Positions 1 through 14,200 of a DNA stretch of 24,437 nucleotides are shown in pieces (position 1 is the stretch's first letter; each line of letters begins with the position of its first letter). The translations under genes and the position numbers were made by a program. The notes under the pieces were generated by a model. The model was given only the letters and a program-made list of their open reading frames with translations. It did not search any database and was not told the DNA's origin. The stretch is from positions 35,566 to 60,002 of the forward strand of contig NW_019776078.1 in the NCBI RefSeq assembly GCF_001039355.2. The letters are read 5' to 3'. The stretch comes from Lingula anatina (taxonomy: Eukaryota > Brachiopoda > Lingulata > Lingulida > Lingulidae).

Positions 1-112
1 AAATCCAAATGAACTTATTAAGTGATTTAGGCATCAACCACATCATTTTATCGTCTAAAAACAGTTACAGGATAAAAGACAATTATCAACAAGCTATTGC
101 AAAATCCCCCAC
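1..112 (-). other. Start of intron 15, truncated by window edge
   Basis: The stretch begins with the exon 15 donor GTGGGGGA on the minus strand. No continuation of the PDZ domain is readable in any frame here. Confidence 0.7.
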
Positions 113-262
113 CTCACAAATACTCCCATCTTCCACGGCTGCTATGATAACAGGGGAATCCCCTCGTACACTGAATCCATACCCTTCATTGGTGTTCTTG
201 GTCAGTTCAAGAGTTCTAGGGGCAGACCAGTGATTCTTGGCAGAAAATATAGCTATTGGACC
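113..262 (-). CDS. Rhophilin coding exon 15 (first half of PDZ), last exon in window
   Basis: Residues 485-534. Begins [20 protein letters not shown] (human: GPLSVFSANKRWTPPRSIRF) and continues through the PDZ carboxylate-binding loop GYGFSVRG to [13 protein letters not shown]. Phase 0 on both sides; acceptor ATTTCTAG, donor GTGGGG. The PDZ domain stops half-way, so at least one more exon must lie to the left. Confidence 0.94.
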
Positions 263-2249
263 CTAGAAATATACATACGGTGCATTTAAAAAGTTTAGTC
301 AAGTTCTGAAGGATGGTGTGAATAAATTGATAAGTTGTTCTTACAGAAATTTTTCTAAAAAATTGTGCCAATTTCAAACACATTTATCATGTAATAAAAA
401 TGATGCACCAAAGTTTGCACATCCAATATTTAGCCATTACATCCCCACAATGCCAGTGCACGTTTTCCAATCAAACTGAACAGAAATCTGAAATGTATAT
501 TGATTATTAGAAGGTATTTGTGTATCGTGAACAACCAGTCACTTACCAGTTTTTCAAATAAATCTCGCACTTTGTGCTTTGCGAAATCTGGAGGGATTGT
601 CTTGATTGCTTGTTTGGTAGAATCTACAATTAAAACAAGACAAGAATGTTAAATCAAGAATATTTTAACTTCCATCAATATTCACTGCATTGTCCTATTA
701 GAATTTTCAAAGATGTACGTGTATTTACAGTATGCTTGGTGCTAACAATAGTTTCAACATCAGTGACTTGTATAAAGCTGTTTTGCAAAATTTTCATTCA
801 ATATTAAGTAAATATATTAAACATTAAAATATCCTGAACAATTTTTTTTTCTGGAGAGAAAGAACACTAAGTAACAACTACATATCTTCATTCAATTGAG
901 AGAATTTAGCACCAATATGGTTGTAGAATACAGATGTCTCAAATGAGAATTTCAGTGAAAAATTCAACATGTCAGAATACTGACAAAGGTCATCCTTGAT
1001 ACAAAGTTCTCTTACGTTTCACCACAGGCACTGTTTGTAAATCTAATGAGAAATCATCTTCCTCTTCTAAATCAGCAAACCTTGAGAGGGACCTAGAAAT
1101 AGTTAACAATGTGCACTATAAGCTTCAGTCATTATACAGAATATAACCCAAAGAAAATATGAAAACAAGCATTTTTTTTAGATAATGATGTACCTATAAT
1201 CATTGTCAAATATATGACTTTTTTTATCAATAATAAGTTACAGATGCAATTATATTGGCTAGAAGAGTATCAATTTAATTTTTAAGTAACTAACAAAAGA
1301 ATTTCTTCACTTACACTAATAAAGGTGTAAAGAATCAATCTGTACTATACTCAGCAGTCAGTGTCAAATTAAACAGTACAGGTTCCATTTCATTTGTACC
1401 ACATAATAGACTACCATAGACTGTTACCCAAACACCACCTGTTGTATTCTACCTAACCTGTCATGTGCCTGCTTCAGTATTTCTTGGAATGTGTCAATTT
1501 TCCGTAGCTGTTTACACAGCGTATGAACCCTCATGGAATCCTCGTGCATTATCATAGCCTCTCTCAGGTGAGCTTTACCTGAAAAAGGTGGGGGACAAAT
1601 TAATATTTAATGCAGTTCTTGATAAGACAAGTAATGTTATGCTACAAAGCAGGTCTTGAAGATTCAGAAAGTAGTCAGCTGGAATAAAAAAACAGCATAG
1701 AGTTCTAGATTACTCCTATAACTTAAAGAAAGAAGAAGATCTATTCATTTATTTCCTTTATGCAAAGCTTCATATGAAATGAGGCTTCAATGATACTGTC
1801 TAAACTTACCAATTTTATTTTATTCTGTACCACACTCATTTTGACAGCTTAGGTAAGTACTAAGCTTTAATAATAAATTAATTAATTAATTAATTTAGCA
1901 TCAGAGATCAGATGTGATCCACTTACCCAGCGTGGTTCTCTCCTCCTCCTTGGTTGGTGAGTGTGTTGTGAGAGTGGAACTGCTTGAGTCCAGGTAAAGC
2001 TCTGAGAACAGCCCGGCTAATAACTCCACATTGTTACTGTCTGAAATCAGCAGAAATCATTGAAAAGCTAAATGAGGGTTAAGAGTAATCAATATATATA
2101 AATTCAAGACTACAAGTCAGAATTTATCAGTAATTTATGCTGCCATGTTAGAGTAGTGTATGAACCAATTATTAGAAAATTAAGATAAAAAAATTTAGAT
2201 CTTGCAAACTGTTGAGATATAAAACAACAATTTGATTTTAGAATACTAA

Positions 2250-2280
<31 letters not shown>

Positions 2281-5200
2281 AACTACATGATAGATTTGAG
2301 TTCTTCTGTAATATTTTAATGCTGTCATGCCGTACAGTATAATAACTACAATTTCTGTTGCCTAAAAGTAACATAAGAAGCATCTGAAAGATTCTGCAAG
2401 ATAAATTCAGATAATGAACCTCACCTTTCTGATCTAGTAACCCCACTGCTGTGTAGTAATGTGACAGGGCTCTGTAGTGCTGAGACTTCACCAACACCAT
2501 GGAGATCCAGGAGAATGGGACGTAGTCTTTCAGTTGGGTAGATGACATCATTTTGTGGGTCTCATTGTAAAGTTTGGAAACCTGTAGAGAACATGTAGGT
2601 TACGGACTGGTTTAAATGCAGATTTTTTTTTTCAAAGACAGTGTAAAAGCTTAGACAAGGTACAAGAGATCAGATAATATATGAATTATGTTACATTTGT
2701 CATGCTACATGCATGTACAGCACATCTTTCATCACATTAACACTGCAAATGAATAAATCCATTTTTCAATCTAACAAGTAAATTTTCACATTACAAAAAC
2801 ACATTAATCACAATACTTTAAGAATAAAACAAAGAATTACAGACCTGTGCTGCTTCATGTGCTACTTCAAGACAATTTTGTAGCCCATCTTGTACTCCAC
2901 CTAGTGTCTGTTTCTCAAACACACATTCTTGTGCTTGTGCCTGAAAGTAAAAATGGAGAAAACTTAATTTCAGTCTTAAATAAGAAAAGAGCACATACTT
3001 AATTATTGGACATACATGAACTGTCAAATCTCATCTCATAAATAGGACATCAAACTTATAAACGGAGAAAAAAAAATTCTGTCCATACTCAATACTCCAT
3101 TAATTTGCTTCCACAAATTCCTTAATTCATATGAAAAAAATGAGCTCAACTTAACTATCAAAGTCTCATTAAATGTACAAAATATTTTTTTCAAAACAAA
3201 ACCCCATTGTGTCTTCCAGTTGTGTGCCTTACCAACATTAAGTGTCCCAACATTGTAAGAGTGTGTGGCTGCATGTCCATGCTCGGCGCATGGCTGAATC
3301 TATCGCGCAAGTACACAAACGTGCCTGCTGCTTGTTCAAAATTACAAATGGCCGAGTCAATTCCTTCAACCTTGGACCGATCCTGTGAAGCAACAATGCA
3401 TGGTCTATCAATAACTTACATTAACAAAAATCATTCTTATTAATATTCAAAGATCAATCACGGCACTTGCATATACAAATGTTAATATAATTAAAGTGAC
3501 ATCTCAAAATAGTATCTACATTCATACTCTACCTCTGGGGATGTATGACAAAAGCCATTCAAAACAATTTAGTAAGTTCGTACAATTCAACTCAAATCAT
3601 AAAGAATCATCAGAGCTGAACACTTACCGATCTAGCACCAATCTGTGTGTAGAGAGCTGCTATGTTAAACAGCACACTGCCCTTTTCAAACCCCATTGTC
3701 TTCTGAGCTGTGGGAACACCTGTCAGGGAGTCATACCTGGGGGAGATAGAGAGAAGAATTGAGAAAGAGTTTTTAGCCACCCTTTTTGCTCTAAAATTGT
3801 ACATGGTCCAAACTGGGAGATAAACAAGAGAACTGTGCAGTGGAATTCATAATACATCTTCTTTACTCTCAAATCCTATACATTATATATAGGACAATGA
3901 GAGAGAAAGAGAAGAATTGAGAAAGAGTGTTTTTAACCACCATTTTTGCTCTAAAATTGTAAATCAGGGGCAAATGGAGGCTGTCTTCTATGTCTTCTGG
4001 AAGATGGTCAGAATTTTTCAGTTTACATTGACAGGCATCTAATTTTTTTTTTTTGTCGGATGACAGTCAAAAATGGAGGATGGATCAACAAATAATTTTA
4101 GAAGTCTGTCAGAAAACATCTCTGGATGAAAGAGAAGAACTGAGAAAGAAGTTTCTTAATCTGCAGAATTTCCTTCATATCAGTGTCTGCCATTTTCTCT
4201 ATTACAGCAAATCACGTCAACTCACCAATGAAAGTATATCCCCAGACTCCTGTCTGTTGGGAAGAACCTCTTCTCTATGAAATACAACTGGTTGTAATAC
4301 TGATATAGTAACTCCAGACCCAGGGGGGATCTTTGAGGGGTCCTCATGGCCTGAGAAAAAAACAAATTTAAACATTAATGTTAAATGTGAAAAACTGATT
4401 ACGATGCTGACATGAAATTCTTTTTTTTAAGAATAAAGTAATATTTTACGATATACAACTTTTAAAATTGATTATTGCAATAATGAAATATCTAAATAAT
4501 ATTTGTTTGATTTGGTGTAAATTGAGCCATTTAGCTCTGAATGTAGCAATGAAAAGAGAAAAATTGCAAGTTCAACCAAAAATAAACACATAATTCCATA
4601 AAATTATTGTATTTGAAGACATTTCGTAATTACTATTTATTTTCTTGGAAAACTGAACTAAATTTGGAGCAAAAGTACATTCAAAACCTGTCAAGTACAT
4701 AACCAAATACCCTAGCCTAGAATGTACAGTGCCAGCTGCAGCTGGAATGCCACTCATTCTCATGAATGGAGCCAAGGATCAGCAGGAAGAAAAACTCAAG
4801 GCATGCTAGACTTAGGGCCCATTCAGTATAGGGGACTAACTAGTCCGCGGATTAAATATGGCGACCCACTACAAAGGTTGCATTGAACAGATATCCCGTG
4901 GGGAAGTATTCAAGTGTGTCAGCCATATTTGACCCTCGGACTAGTTAGTCCCCTATTCTGAATGGAGCCTTAGGGCCTGGCCACGCCATACAAACACAAA
5001 CAGCATCACAGAGATAGACCGAGGATCTGGTATTACAGGCATGTCTGGCAGCGTCAGATAGAATTCTAATACCAGATGCAAAATCTTGGCTCGTGCTAGC
5101 ATGTCTACACAGAATATTGCCAGCCGAATATTGATCATTTTTATCTGCCCATGTATAAAGAGTCAGATTAAAAATAAGCTTTCTCAAACGCTTTGCTAAA

Positions 5201-8200
5201 AATACTTGGAGACAGGTGCCCAAGTGTAAATCAGACTGAATTACTAAATGTTATAATGTACTGATAATGGAAGCTGACCATACTGTGCATTTTTCACAAA
5301 GCCCCTGAAGCACTGAAATTTTACTTCATAAACATATCTAGTCACCTGCTCATAAAGACTAACAGTACTTCAGTTTCTCCCAGGTCAAAGTAGTAAAATT
5401 TCTGTTTTCACATTAAAATGAACCTGGGGCTTATGTACTTTTGTGAAACAAGGGCATGGTTTAAATATACCTCACTGCACTGACGGGGACTTTACAACAA
5501 CACAAAAGCTGAAAAATTCAACCGAAGATAATTTCTATATTACATCTCAAATTACCTTTCGCCAATTTGAGATTGCGAAATACAAAACGTTTTAAAAACA
5601 CAAGTCAGACAGTGACGTGAAATTATTCTCATAGCTATCTAGCACATACTGTCAGGTCTGCTGTCTGGGCAGTAACAGATGTATCACACCATCACAGATG
5701 TCTGACATCATTCTGGCAATAAGTAAGTCATTTTAACAGTCAGTGGGACTAAAAAACATAAATAAATCCCTATGGCATTTCTGTATACTCCCTAGCTGTG
5801 TGTCAGCTATAAGAGATAGTGAAAAAAAACAGTTTTAATGTATAGATCTACTATTTCTGGTGAAAAATCTTACATTACTATTAACTCTTTACTAAGGAAT
5901 TATAAATAAAATAAGTGAAACTAACAAATATTATAACAATTTAATAATTTTTTCAAATGTTTTTGCCACAATAAATAATTATAATCCTCGGCGGGAAAAT
6001 TACAATTTAGAATGAACTCAAGGTAAGGTAAAGTTAGGTGCAGTTGAATCCCTGCCACATAATTTAAAAGCTGTCTAGACATGCCTGGAAGGGTGCATTT
6101 AAAACAGGATATCTATAATCTTTGACACCTGCCACAGGAAATCTACCTTGATGTTAAAGTTACTACCTCTCTTTATAATTTGTTCCCTTGCAGATCAAGT
6201 GTCAATCTACTCCAATTTTTGAGGTGTAACGTACCCCTTTTATCAATTTCTCTCTCACTCCTATTTTGCCCTGTCCAAATGATATCAGCTAACTTTTGCA
6301 AGTCCAGGAAAAACAATCTAACAATTGCCCATTCCTAATAAAAGATGTCTTCTTCAGTCCTTTTTTCTGCCATGCAGGATATATCCCAATTTCCATCTTC
6401 CTGCTACCTAATATCCATGTAGTTTTTGCCCCTGTCTTTATCCCTTGCATCCCAGAAGACCATCTTCAACTTGTTCTCTATTTCCCAGTCCAACAGTCAG
6501 CCTAACTTTGACCCTAGTAAGTTGGACCCCAGTCCTATTCCTTCACTTTGCTTCCACCCAACCTCCTTTGGATCCATCACCTTCTATCACCAGGCCAATG
6601 ATATTTTTGGCTCGTCAAAAGTCAGAAAATCTTGTGATTATATAGCCACTATCAATCAACTAAGGATAACTGGGATTCCCCCCCCCCCACCTGTTTTAAC
6701 TGTCAGTTCTCCATACATTACCTGTCTCATGTCCATAAGCTCCTGGATCTCAAACTGAAATTTCTCTCCTTCCTCGCTGTAATGTTCTGATATGTAGTCC
6801 TGGAAAGAAACACAAAACTTTACTTCAACAACAACAACAAACATACACAGAAAAATTTCAATTTCCTAATTTGTTATTGAGCTGTGCTTAGGAAAACAAC
6901 TACAAGTTATCAAATAATGAAAAAAAAACCTCGTGAAAAAATCTTTACTAGTAATAAGAGAAATGATCAGGTCGAATGTAACGATAATAAAGACCCAAGC
7001 ATGAACATTATGAAATCTGAAGGGTTCAATTTTATTTTCCCTTCCAAACATCAGAGAAGAATTTTATCAACTGTGTTATGTTATAAAAATAATTTTTTTC
7101 CAATCAATAGCTTAATATAATAATTGAAATAGCTGACTTCCATTATTTCAATGTGGTAGGCAATAGGTGAAGGGAGGGGGGGGGAGTATATCTCCTGAAT
7201 AGAGGCTATTTACCTGGATAGCTTCATTCCCTGATGAAAATGCTCTGTTAGACATAGAAATATTGGGGGTAAACTTTTTCAATATTAAGCTGTTGATTGA
7301 AGAAAAAAATCACTTTATTCCTTCCAAACAAGGGTTTTCCCAGCAAACCATCCAGCTGTCATTTGTACTGCCACCAACATCACCAGACAGCTTATATTTT
7401 TTAAGATGGCTAGACGGCTTATGGATTTTTTTTTTTAAATATGACAGCTTTAGGCAGACTTGGACTCCATGAAATTTTGTAGGTAATTACAAGTGGTAAT
7501 TTTGGAAGGCCAATCCTGGGAAAAGCCCAGCTTCCAAACATGTTTTCTTTCATTAAGTACCTTTAATGGAATGCTGAGGTCAACTTCCTGGGTCTCTTTA
7601 AGGCCAAGTGGAATCATGGGAACATTCTGGGCACTGAAAATAAAACATGGTACATCCAATCAATCATTTTTACATGACCAGTTCCGTAACAGAAACAAGT
7701 ATGTTACATGACATAAGTGAAAACGTGGTAGAAAAATCACACTTCACAACAAGCAGCACTCTGGATGTGTTGGGGGGCCATAAATAAGCTCAACTTGCCC
7801 CATTATACGCACATTTTTTCACAGAGCAACAGGTGTCTATGTAGCCAAGTTTTTGGATGATGCAATGTGAGGTGATTTAGGTGCCCAGTTTCACATAAAA
7901 AAACTTCAGTCCAAAGTTTGATTGAACTATGAGGATGCAAAAATTTCGGACTACTTTGATGATCCATAATGATTGTGTAGTATATATTAGCTTGCCCACT
8001 ATGACGATTACATATGGCCTATTTCAAACAGAATAAATGTTTCAGACCCATTCTTAACTTCAGTGGACTGCTTAAGATTTATTCTGGATTGAGGTGGGTC
8101 ATATTTTTCCATAAATTAGTGTTAAAAAATTTGTAGTGTGTAATAAATGTAAGGATGCCATACAATCCTTTCTCTCATCACAAACAGTATCCATTTTACA

Positions 8201-11200
8201 TTCACCCCTTTACAGATAATTTACATGTCAATAATCCTGTTGATGTCAAAATCATGTTTTCCAAATGTCGTAGCATGTAGGAATCAAAACCTGAACATCT
8301 GCTAATCATGATAATGGTGAAACCATATCACAATGGAACAAACAATTCCAAACTGCAATCTCAATTCAAGACATTGTAGAAAAAAGCATGCAAGATTTCA
8401 TTTCCATTCACACTGCAAATACACACAAAAAGAGGGGATTATATAGGGAATGAATATACAACTCTAAAAATAAAGCCATGAAAACAAAACCCTTTCAATG
8501 GTTCACAAATCAAATGCATATCTTTTTTGTAATTAGCACTTTCTAATCAGAAAGCTAGGGGCAAAAATCCAGGCAAGAACACGCAAAAGCACAAGTCTTT
8601 TTCTATTTAAAATTCAACTTTGCTATCCTCAAATATGCTTTTAATTGCTCAATTATCAAAATATTTCATGATAAAGATTTAAATGCTAAGAATATACCAG
8701 CCATATGATGACCTTAAACTGCAGTCTAATTTTTTCACAACAATCTGATCATGACAGCCACTGCAGTGCCTGTCAATGTCCAAGTATTAATACAGATTTC
8801 TCCAAGGTACCGTGCACAAATTCCACATTGGTGTATAAATACAAGTTACTCCAAGGTACCATGCACACATTCCACATATTGGCGTCTAAATACAGGTTGT
8901 TCCAGGGTTTCATGCACAAACCCCACACTGAAGTAGGGATACAGGTTACTCTAGGGTTTCATGCACAGATCCCAAATTGGTGTCTATCTACATACAGGTT
9001 ATACTCAAAGGTACCATGCACACATTCCAAACTGGAGTTTAAATACAGGTTACTCCAGGGTACCCTGCACAGAAAACAACAGATACTGCCAGGGCACTGA
9101 ACTTTTTCTTGGATTTGTACTTTTATAAAAACAGAAAATACACAGACTTGTGTCAGCAATTACCATCAGGTCAACTGCAACGTGGCAGAATTAACAGTCA
9201 ACATTTTGAAACGATTGCACATCAATTGACCTCCAGTGACTTTCAAAATGTTTTCAATACAGATATTCAGGGATCAAAACTATTAGGATGGTTTAAGTAA
9301 TCAGCAAATACTTTTGGGGGGTCAAGGGTGTAGTGATGTTACTTTGATGAGTCAAAAAACATCAATTATTGACCCAGGGGTATATTAATAATTATCACAA
9401 AACTAATTTGTGGAATTCTATTTCAATGAAAGTAAATACTTCCAACAAAATTCTTCTTGTTATATGGTTAACGACACTGACTTTATTTACTGCCACAAAA
9501 ACACTTCACTTTTCATAGCTCAGTACACAGCTCAGTAGACAACTATTTTCTTGACCTTTTCTTGAACCTAGGGAAATGTGGTCAACATACATGACGGGTT
9601 ATTTTTTCCTCTATTTTTTCATAACCACAGGTTAGAAAATATCTGCTTAGAAAGAAGCACTGGTTGGACAGGTGCTGGGTACAGTAATACCCATTATAGT
9701 ATCGACTCAATCTTTTCAATGGGGAAAAATTACAGATTTTACAGATATTGTATGTTTTCAAATCATAAATTCTTAACGTTAGATCATTCTTTTTGAGTGA
9801 TAGCAAAAAACTGATAAGCAGACTACCTTATAGTTCTATTGGATACAAGAAAAGCATCACAGATGCTACACAGAAATATATTTTTATCAATAAATTGATT
9901 TTAAAATTATATGTCTGAGAAATTTTTAATTTTTCCTCATTGAAAAGTTGAAGTCATTACAGTATCTATATTCAGCAATGGCAATGCTAATAATAACATA
10001 CATATGTAATTTAAACATTGTGGATATAACAAGGGCCAGAATCAAACCTACCAAATCAAACTAACTAGTTAAAACTAACACCCCATTTCCATAGATTAGA
10101 TCGACCTACTTTAGATCGACCTAACTCCCTGGGGGGTCACGCTAAATAGCTGTCAGCCGGGCGGACACGAAAGTTAATTACCTGTTACACCTTGTAGTAG
10201 GCGGGACGGACATTTAAGTCGGATTATCTGAAAGTAATCTAGTGAGACTCCCCGCGGGGATAGATCGATCTAAAATCTATGGGAATAGAGCCTAAATATG
10301 TTTAAGTGTCTCTCTCCTCCACTCTTTAACATGACTACCCTATATTTGCAAGAATGGGTCTTTCAAACACACACAAACTGCAAAATCACACATCTTACGA
10401 TCGTAAGCAGAATTTCACAAGTGCAATAGGACTTGGTTCCGCAGAATGGGGTGAGGTCCTATTTGCAAGCAAAACTGTGTTAATAACATAATTTGCATTC
10501 AGAACCATTCTAACTTAGAAGAAGAAATTTGTCAACTGGCATTATCATGGAATCTAAAGAAAAAAATATGTATAGCATTATGGTGTGAAGGTTCCTGAGT
10601 GTCAGTTGAGGGCCATTCTACAGTAGTTCCCTCTCTGTATCATCCCCACTTCCCTCTATAAAACTTTTAATCTCTCTGTATCCTGTGAAAACTAATAAGA
10701 AGCAATTGTTTTTTTTTTTATCAACTTCTCTGAGATTAATCAAAAAGCAAAGCATTCTGTGGAGGAAAAAGAGAAGGGGAAATTTCTATTGAATGGCCCT
10801 TTGACCTTCCCCAATTTAAGTTGGTACGGTTCTGAACACACCTGAACAAGGAAACAACAATTAACCAACATATAAACACAACAAAATGGTTAATAATGCC
10901 ATTTTAGCTTGTCAATTTGACAGGTACCATTATTTGGTAGATATGAAAATTTAGGTCTGATCACATTTTAAAAGATGAAATAGCCCCACTTATTACAGGC
11001 ACGTGCATGTGGTGTTTAAGTTCTAGTTGCAATTGTTAAAATGCCCTCACTGCATTCATTTTTTAAATTTAAAACTGTGCAAAAATATCATTCATAGCAG
11101 TTTAACATGTTAAGACATTAAAATAAGCACTGCTTAATTTTACAGGCAAACTTACTTGTTGCTCTGGTATATCTGTACGGAACTGTTCAGGTCTGAGAGT

Positions 11201-14200
11201 TCCTCCTTCAGTAACTGGAGATTGGAGTTGACAAAGCTCAGTTCCAGAGCCACCGTCTCCTTCAGCTTTTTGTTGCCAGTCGCCCTGTAAAACAAGGAGT
11301 AACATTTGATCAAAAATGTTCATTAGCTTGGTACTAGTAGTTGGATCATAAATGAAAATTATCAAACACTAGTTGAAAATCTTTCATACCGTTCGCTTAC
11401 GGCCAACCTGGACGTAGGCCTTAATCAGACTGATGTGAGACAGTATAGTGGCCAGGACCCTCTTACAAAGAAGTAACATTTACTGTATGAAATCATTGTA
11501 TGACATCTAGAATATAACTCGACTGTGACAAAAAAAAAAGACAAAAAGGCAATTCACTGCCATGATCAGAATATGCTCTTTTTTAAACCCCAAATTTTCA
11601 ACAAGTTCAACATCTAAACATTACCAGGTTGGTAGTAAATTAAACACAAAAGCTTAATTTTATATTCTGCAGATCATTTCATAATATTTGTACTATGATG
11701 TTATAACAAAGAAATCAGCAATGCTTGCTAGCGTAAATAGTTACACCAAAATAAAGTCTTGTAAAAAAATATTGCAATTCTTTTAATTCAGGAAGTGTTA
11801 GTCACTAACATATAAACAAACACCTCTACAAGGAAGTTTGTTTTTCATTTTTTTTTCTTTTTTTTTTTTTGGCCATTTATCTATCTCAAAGAATGCGTAA
11901 ATATGCAAAGACCTGGATATGAAAAGGGTACCCCCTTGGTGACATACAACAAAAGAGATGCAAATGTTTCTATAATGTATTCTCTTCTCCTTTATTGAAT
12001 GAAATTTGTAGCTTCACAGTTCCAGACAGTGACACTCACTTAAATGTTGCATGATCATGTCAGTGCGTATATCCTTAGAACTAGTAGAATATCATTAACT
12101 ACTGCCAATATACTGAGCCTGCAATATTGCCCCAGAATTTAGACTTCAAATGAATATGTCATCAATAATCCACTCTCCCTGTCATCTTTAGACACTTAAC
12201 TAACTCCTCTGAGCTCATAAAGACATCATGATATATGCATGTATATATCAGTTGGGTACAGAATCAATAAAACTTGATTTAAATAGATTTGAAGGACACT
12301 TGCTAGTTATTAAAGAATAAGACAGAAAGGATATTGATATCCTGCATCCAGTAATAAGGGTTCCAACTCTTTGGCTGTATTCCCAGAGCTTTTAGATCGA
12401 TCTATTCCCGCGGGGAGTCTCACTAGATTACTGTCAGATAATCCGGCTTAAATGTCCGTCCCGCCTACTACAAGCTGTAAGGGGGTAATTAACTTTCGTG
12501 TCCGCTCGGCTGACAGCTATTTAGCGTGAACCCCCAGGGAGTTAGGTCGATCAGGTCGATCTAAAGTAGATCGATCTTATCTCTGGAAATGGGGTCTAAG
12601 ACAGAAAGGATATTGATATCCTGCATCCAGTAATAAGGGTTCCAACTCTTTATGTTTGCTTTTACATAAAACCTTACAATTCTGACTAGATTCACTATAT
12701 TCTTTGTTCCCAGCTGTTAATTTACTGGTGAAAAACCACTCATTCTGAGAATAGCATTTGTTAAGTTGTCAAACCTGGATAACTCTTGTATTGATATTAA
12801 TTCTGCAATCAGCTTCGAATTCTCAGAATGTTTAATTGGTGATATATGATATACTTATGATTTATTAATAGGGCATGTGCAGGGTTCTTCCCCAGGGGTA
12901 CCAGTAAATATTCCAGCCTAGATATCCTGCATCAAAAATATCAAAAAACTGAAAACTACACGGAGAGGTTTGACACCTCATATATTTTTGACACAAAAGT
13001 GATGGCCATCCTGTTCAAATCAAAACATCTAACTCTTTTTCTTCAATATAGGAGCTGTGGTAATATGCATGATGAAATTATCCAATTAAACAGGACAAGT
13101 CTTGATGTGTACAGGTTATTACTTGTTTGGAGTCTGTCTACAATCAAGTTCAAGTCAACACTGTGCAGGCACTACTGAACACCACAATATTTGAATGCAT
13201 CATGCTGTCTCATGTTTTTGGTACATTGTTTTCACCAAATTTTCTCACGAAAGTGCAAAGGACAAAATAATATAAAGGCCATTTGGAAATTTTAATAGTG
13301 TGCAAACTATTAAAAATATTTGTTTTCTAACACAATTCTTAGGACATAAGATATGGTATTGCAAAAACTGCATAAACACTGACAAAAACACAAACTGTTG
13401 CAAATACTTTTCAAATAAACTCTTAATTTGCTTCAAATCAATTGGACGAGGGTATTCTATATACCAACCTCCATAAAAGGCACTGATAACTAAAAATAAC
13501 TAAAATATCACATAAATTTCAGGACAACTGGATACAGTATCTGGAAAGTGTTTTAGATTATATTTACCACACTTGGCAATAGCTATCCTATTTGTTATCC
13601 AATAAATTTTTCGCATGGGCTCCAATTAGATATGACATATCAGATATTGTGTTTCCCTTTCAAGCTGTGCCAAGTTGAACTGCCAATGGTATACTGACAA
13701 TATGCTCTTGCACTACCCACCTAAAAAAAAAAAAAAAAAAAATCCACCACCCCCCTCCCCCTCTTCCAAAGCAGGATATATCCACCAGGCAATACACTTG
13801 AACTGTCCTACATGGTCACAAGGGTCAGTCATGTTCCAATAACCAGACAACATGACACCTGGACATGACAAATGAAGTTGTCACCAGGGACCGCAGCTTC
13901 AGACTGGACATTGACGAATGGCCATTTTGTGGTCATTAATAAAATCCACTGCATGGTCAGCTGAGACGTGACAATGGGCAGTGGTAGCATTCTTATTTCT
14001 TAATGACATTTATCAATACTTTAGTTCAAGTCTTGGAAAAGAATTTTTTCCATAATACTAAATTGTGATCTTAGTAGTCATCTGTAGTTCCTTTTTCTAT
14101 GCAAATTTATAGTTTACTGTCAATCTGGCACCGTTGATGCAACATCACAGTAACTACTGTGACAACACTGACAGTGCTATGGATGGACTGCCATGCATTG

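Larger units (their letters stand above)
7634..11155 (-). other. Intron 3 (3.5 kb)
   Basis: Apart from the minisatellite and the family B MITE, this is AT-rich sequence without recognisable exons. The longest open frame (8705-9100, plus) runs through the minisatellite and is judged spurious. Confidence 0.7.

Noticed and set aside
3207-3762. Plus-strand frames over exons 7 and 8
   Set aside because: Antisense shadows of the rhophilin exons, which have clear family similarity on the minus strand.
4973-5223. Frames right after the family A MITE as a gene
   Set aside because: Two overlapping frames without similarity. The region holds a short 11-bp inverted repeat and may be another decayed repeat, but no ends could be defined.
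6426-6758. Pro/Ser-rich 110-residue frame
   Set aside because: Lies on a pyrimidine-rich stretch and runs antisense into rhophilin exon 5. Composition explains the open frame.
8705-9100. 131-residue open frame, the longest in the window
   Set aside because: It runs through the 49-55 bp minisatellite, whose unit length is not a multiple of three, lies inside a rhophilin intron, and has no recognisable domain.
14150-14164. CACAGTA-AC-TACTGTG inverted repeat near 14145-14161 as a regulatory operator
   Set aside because: Seven-bp arms are expected by chance in several kilobases of intron, and nothing nearby supports a function.
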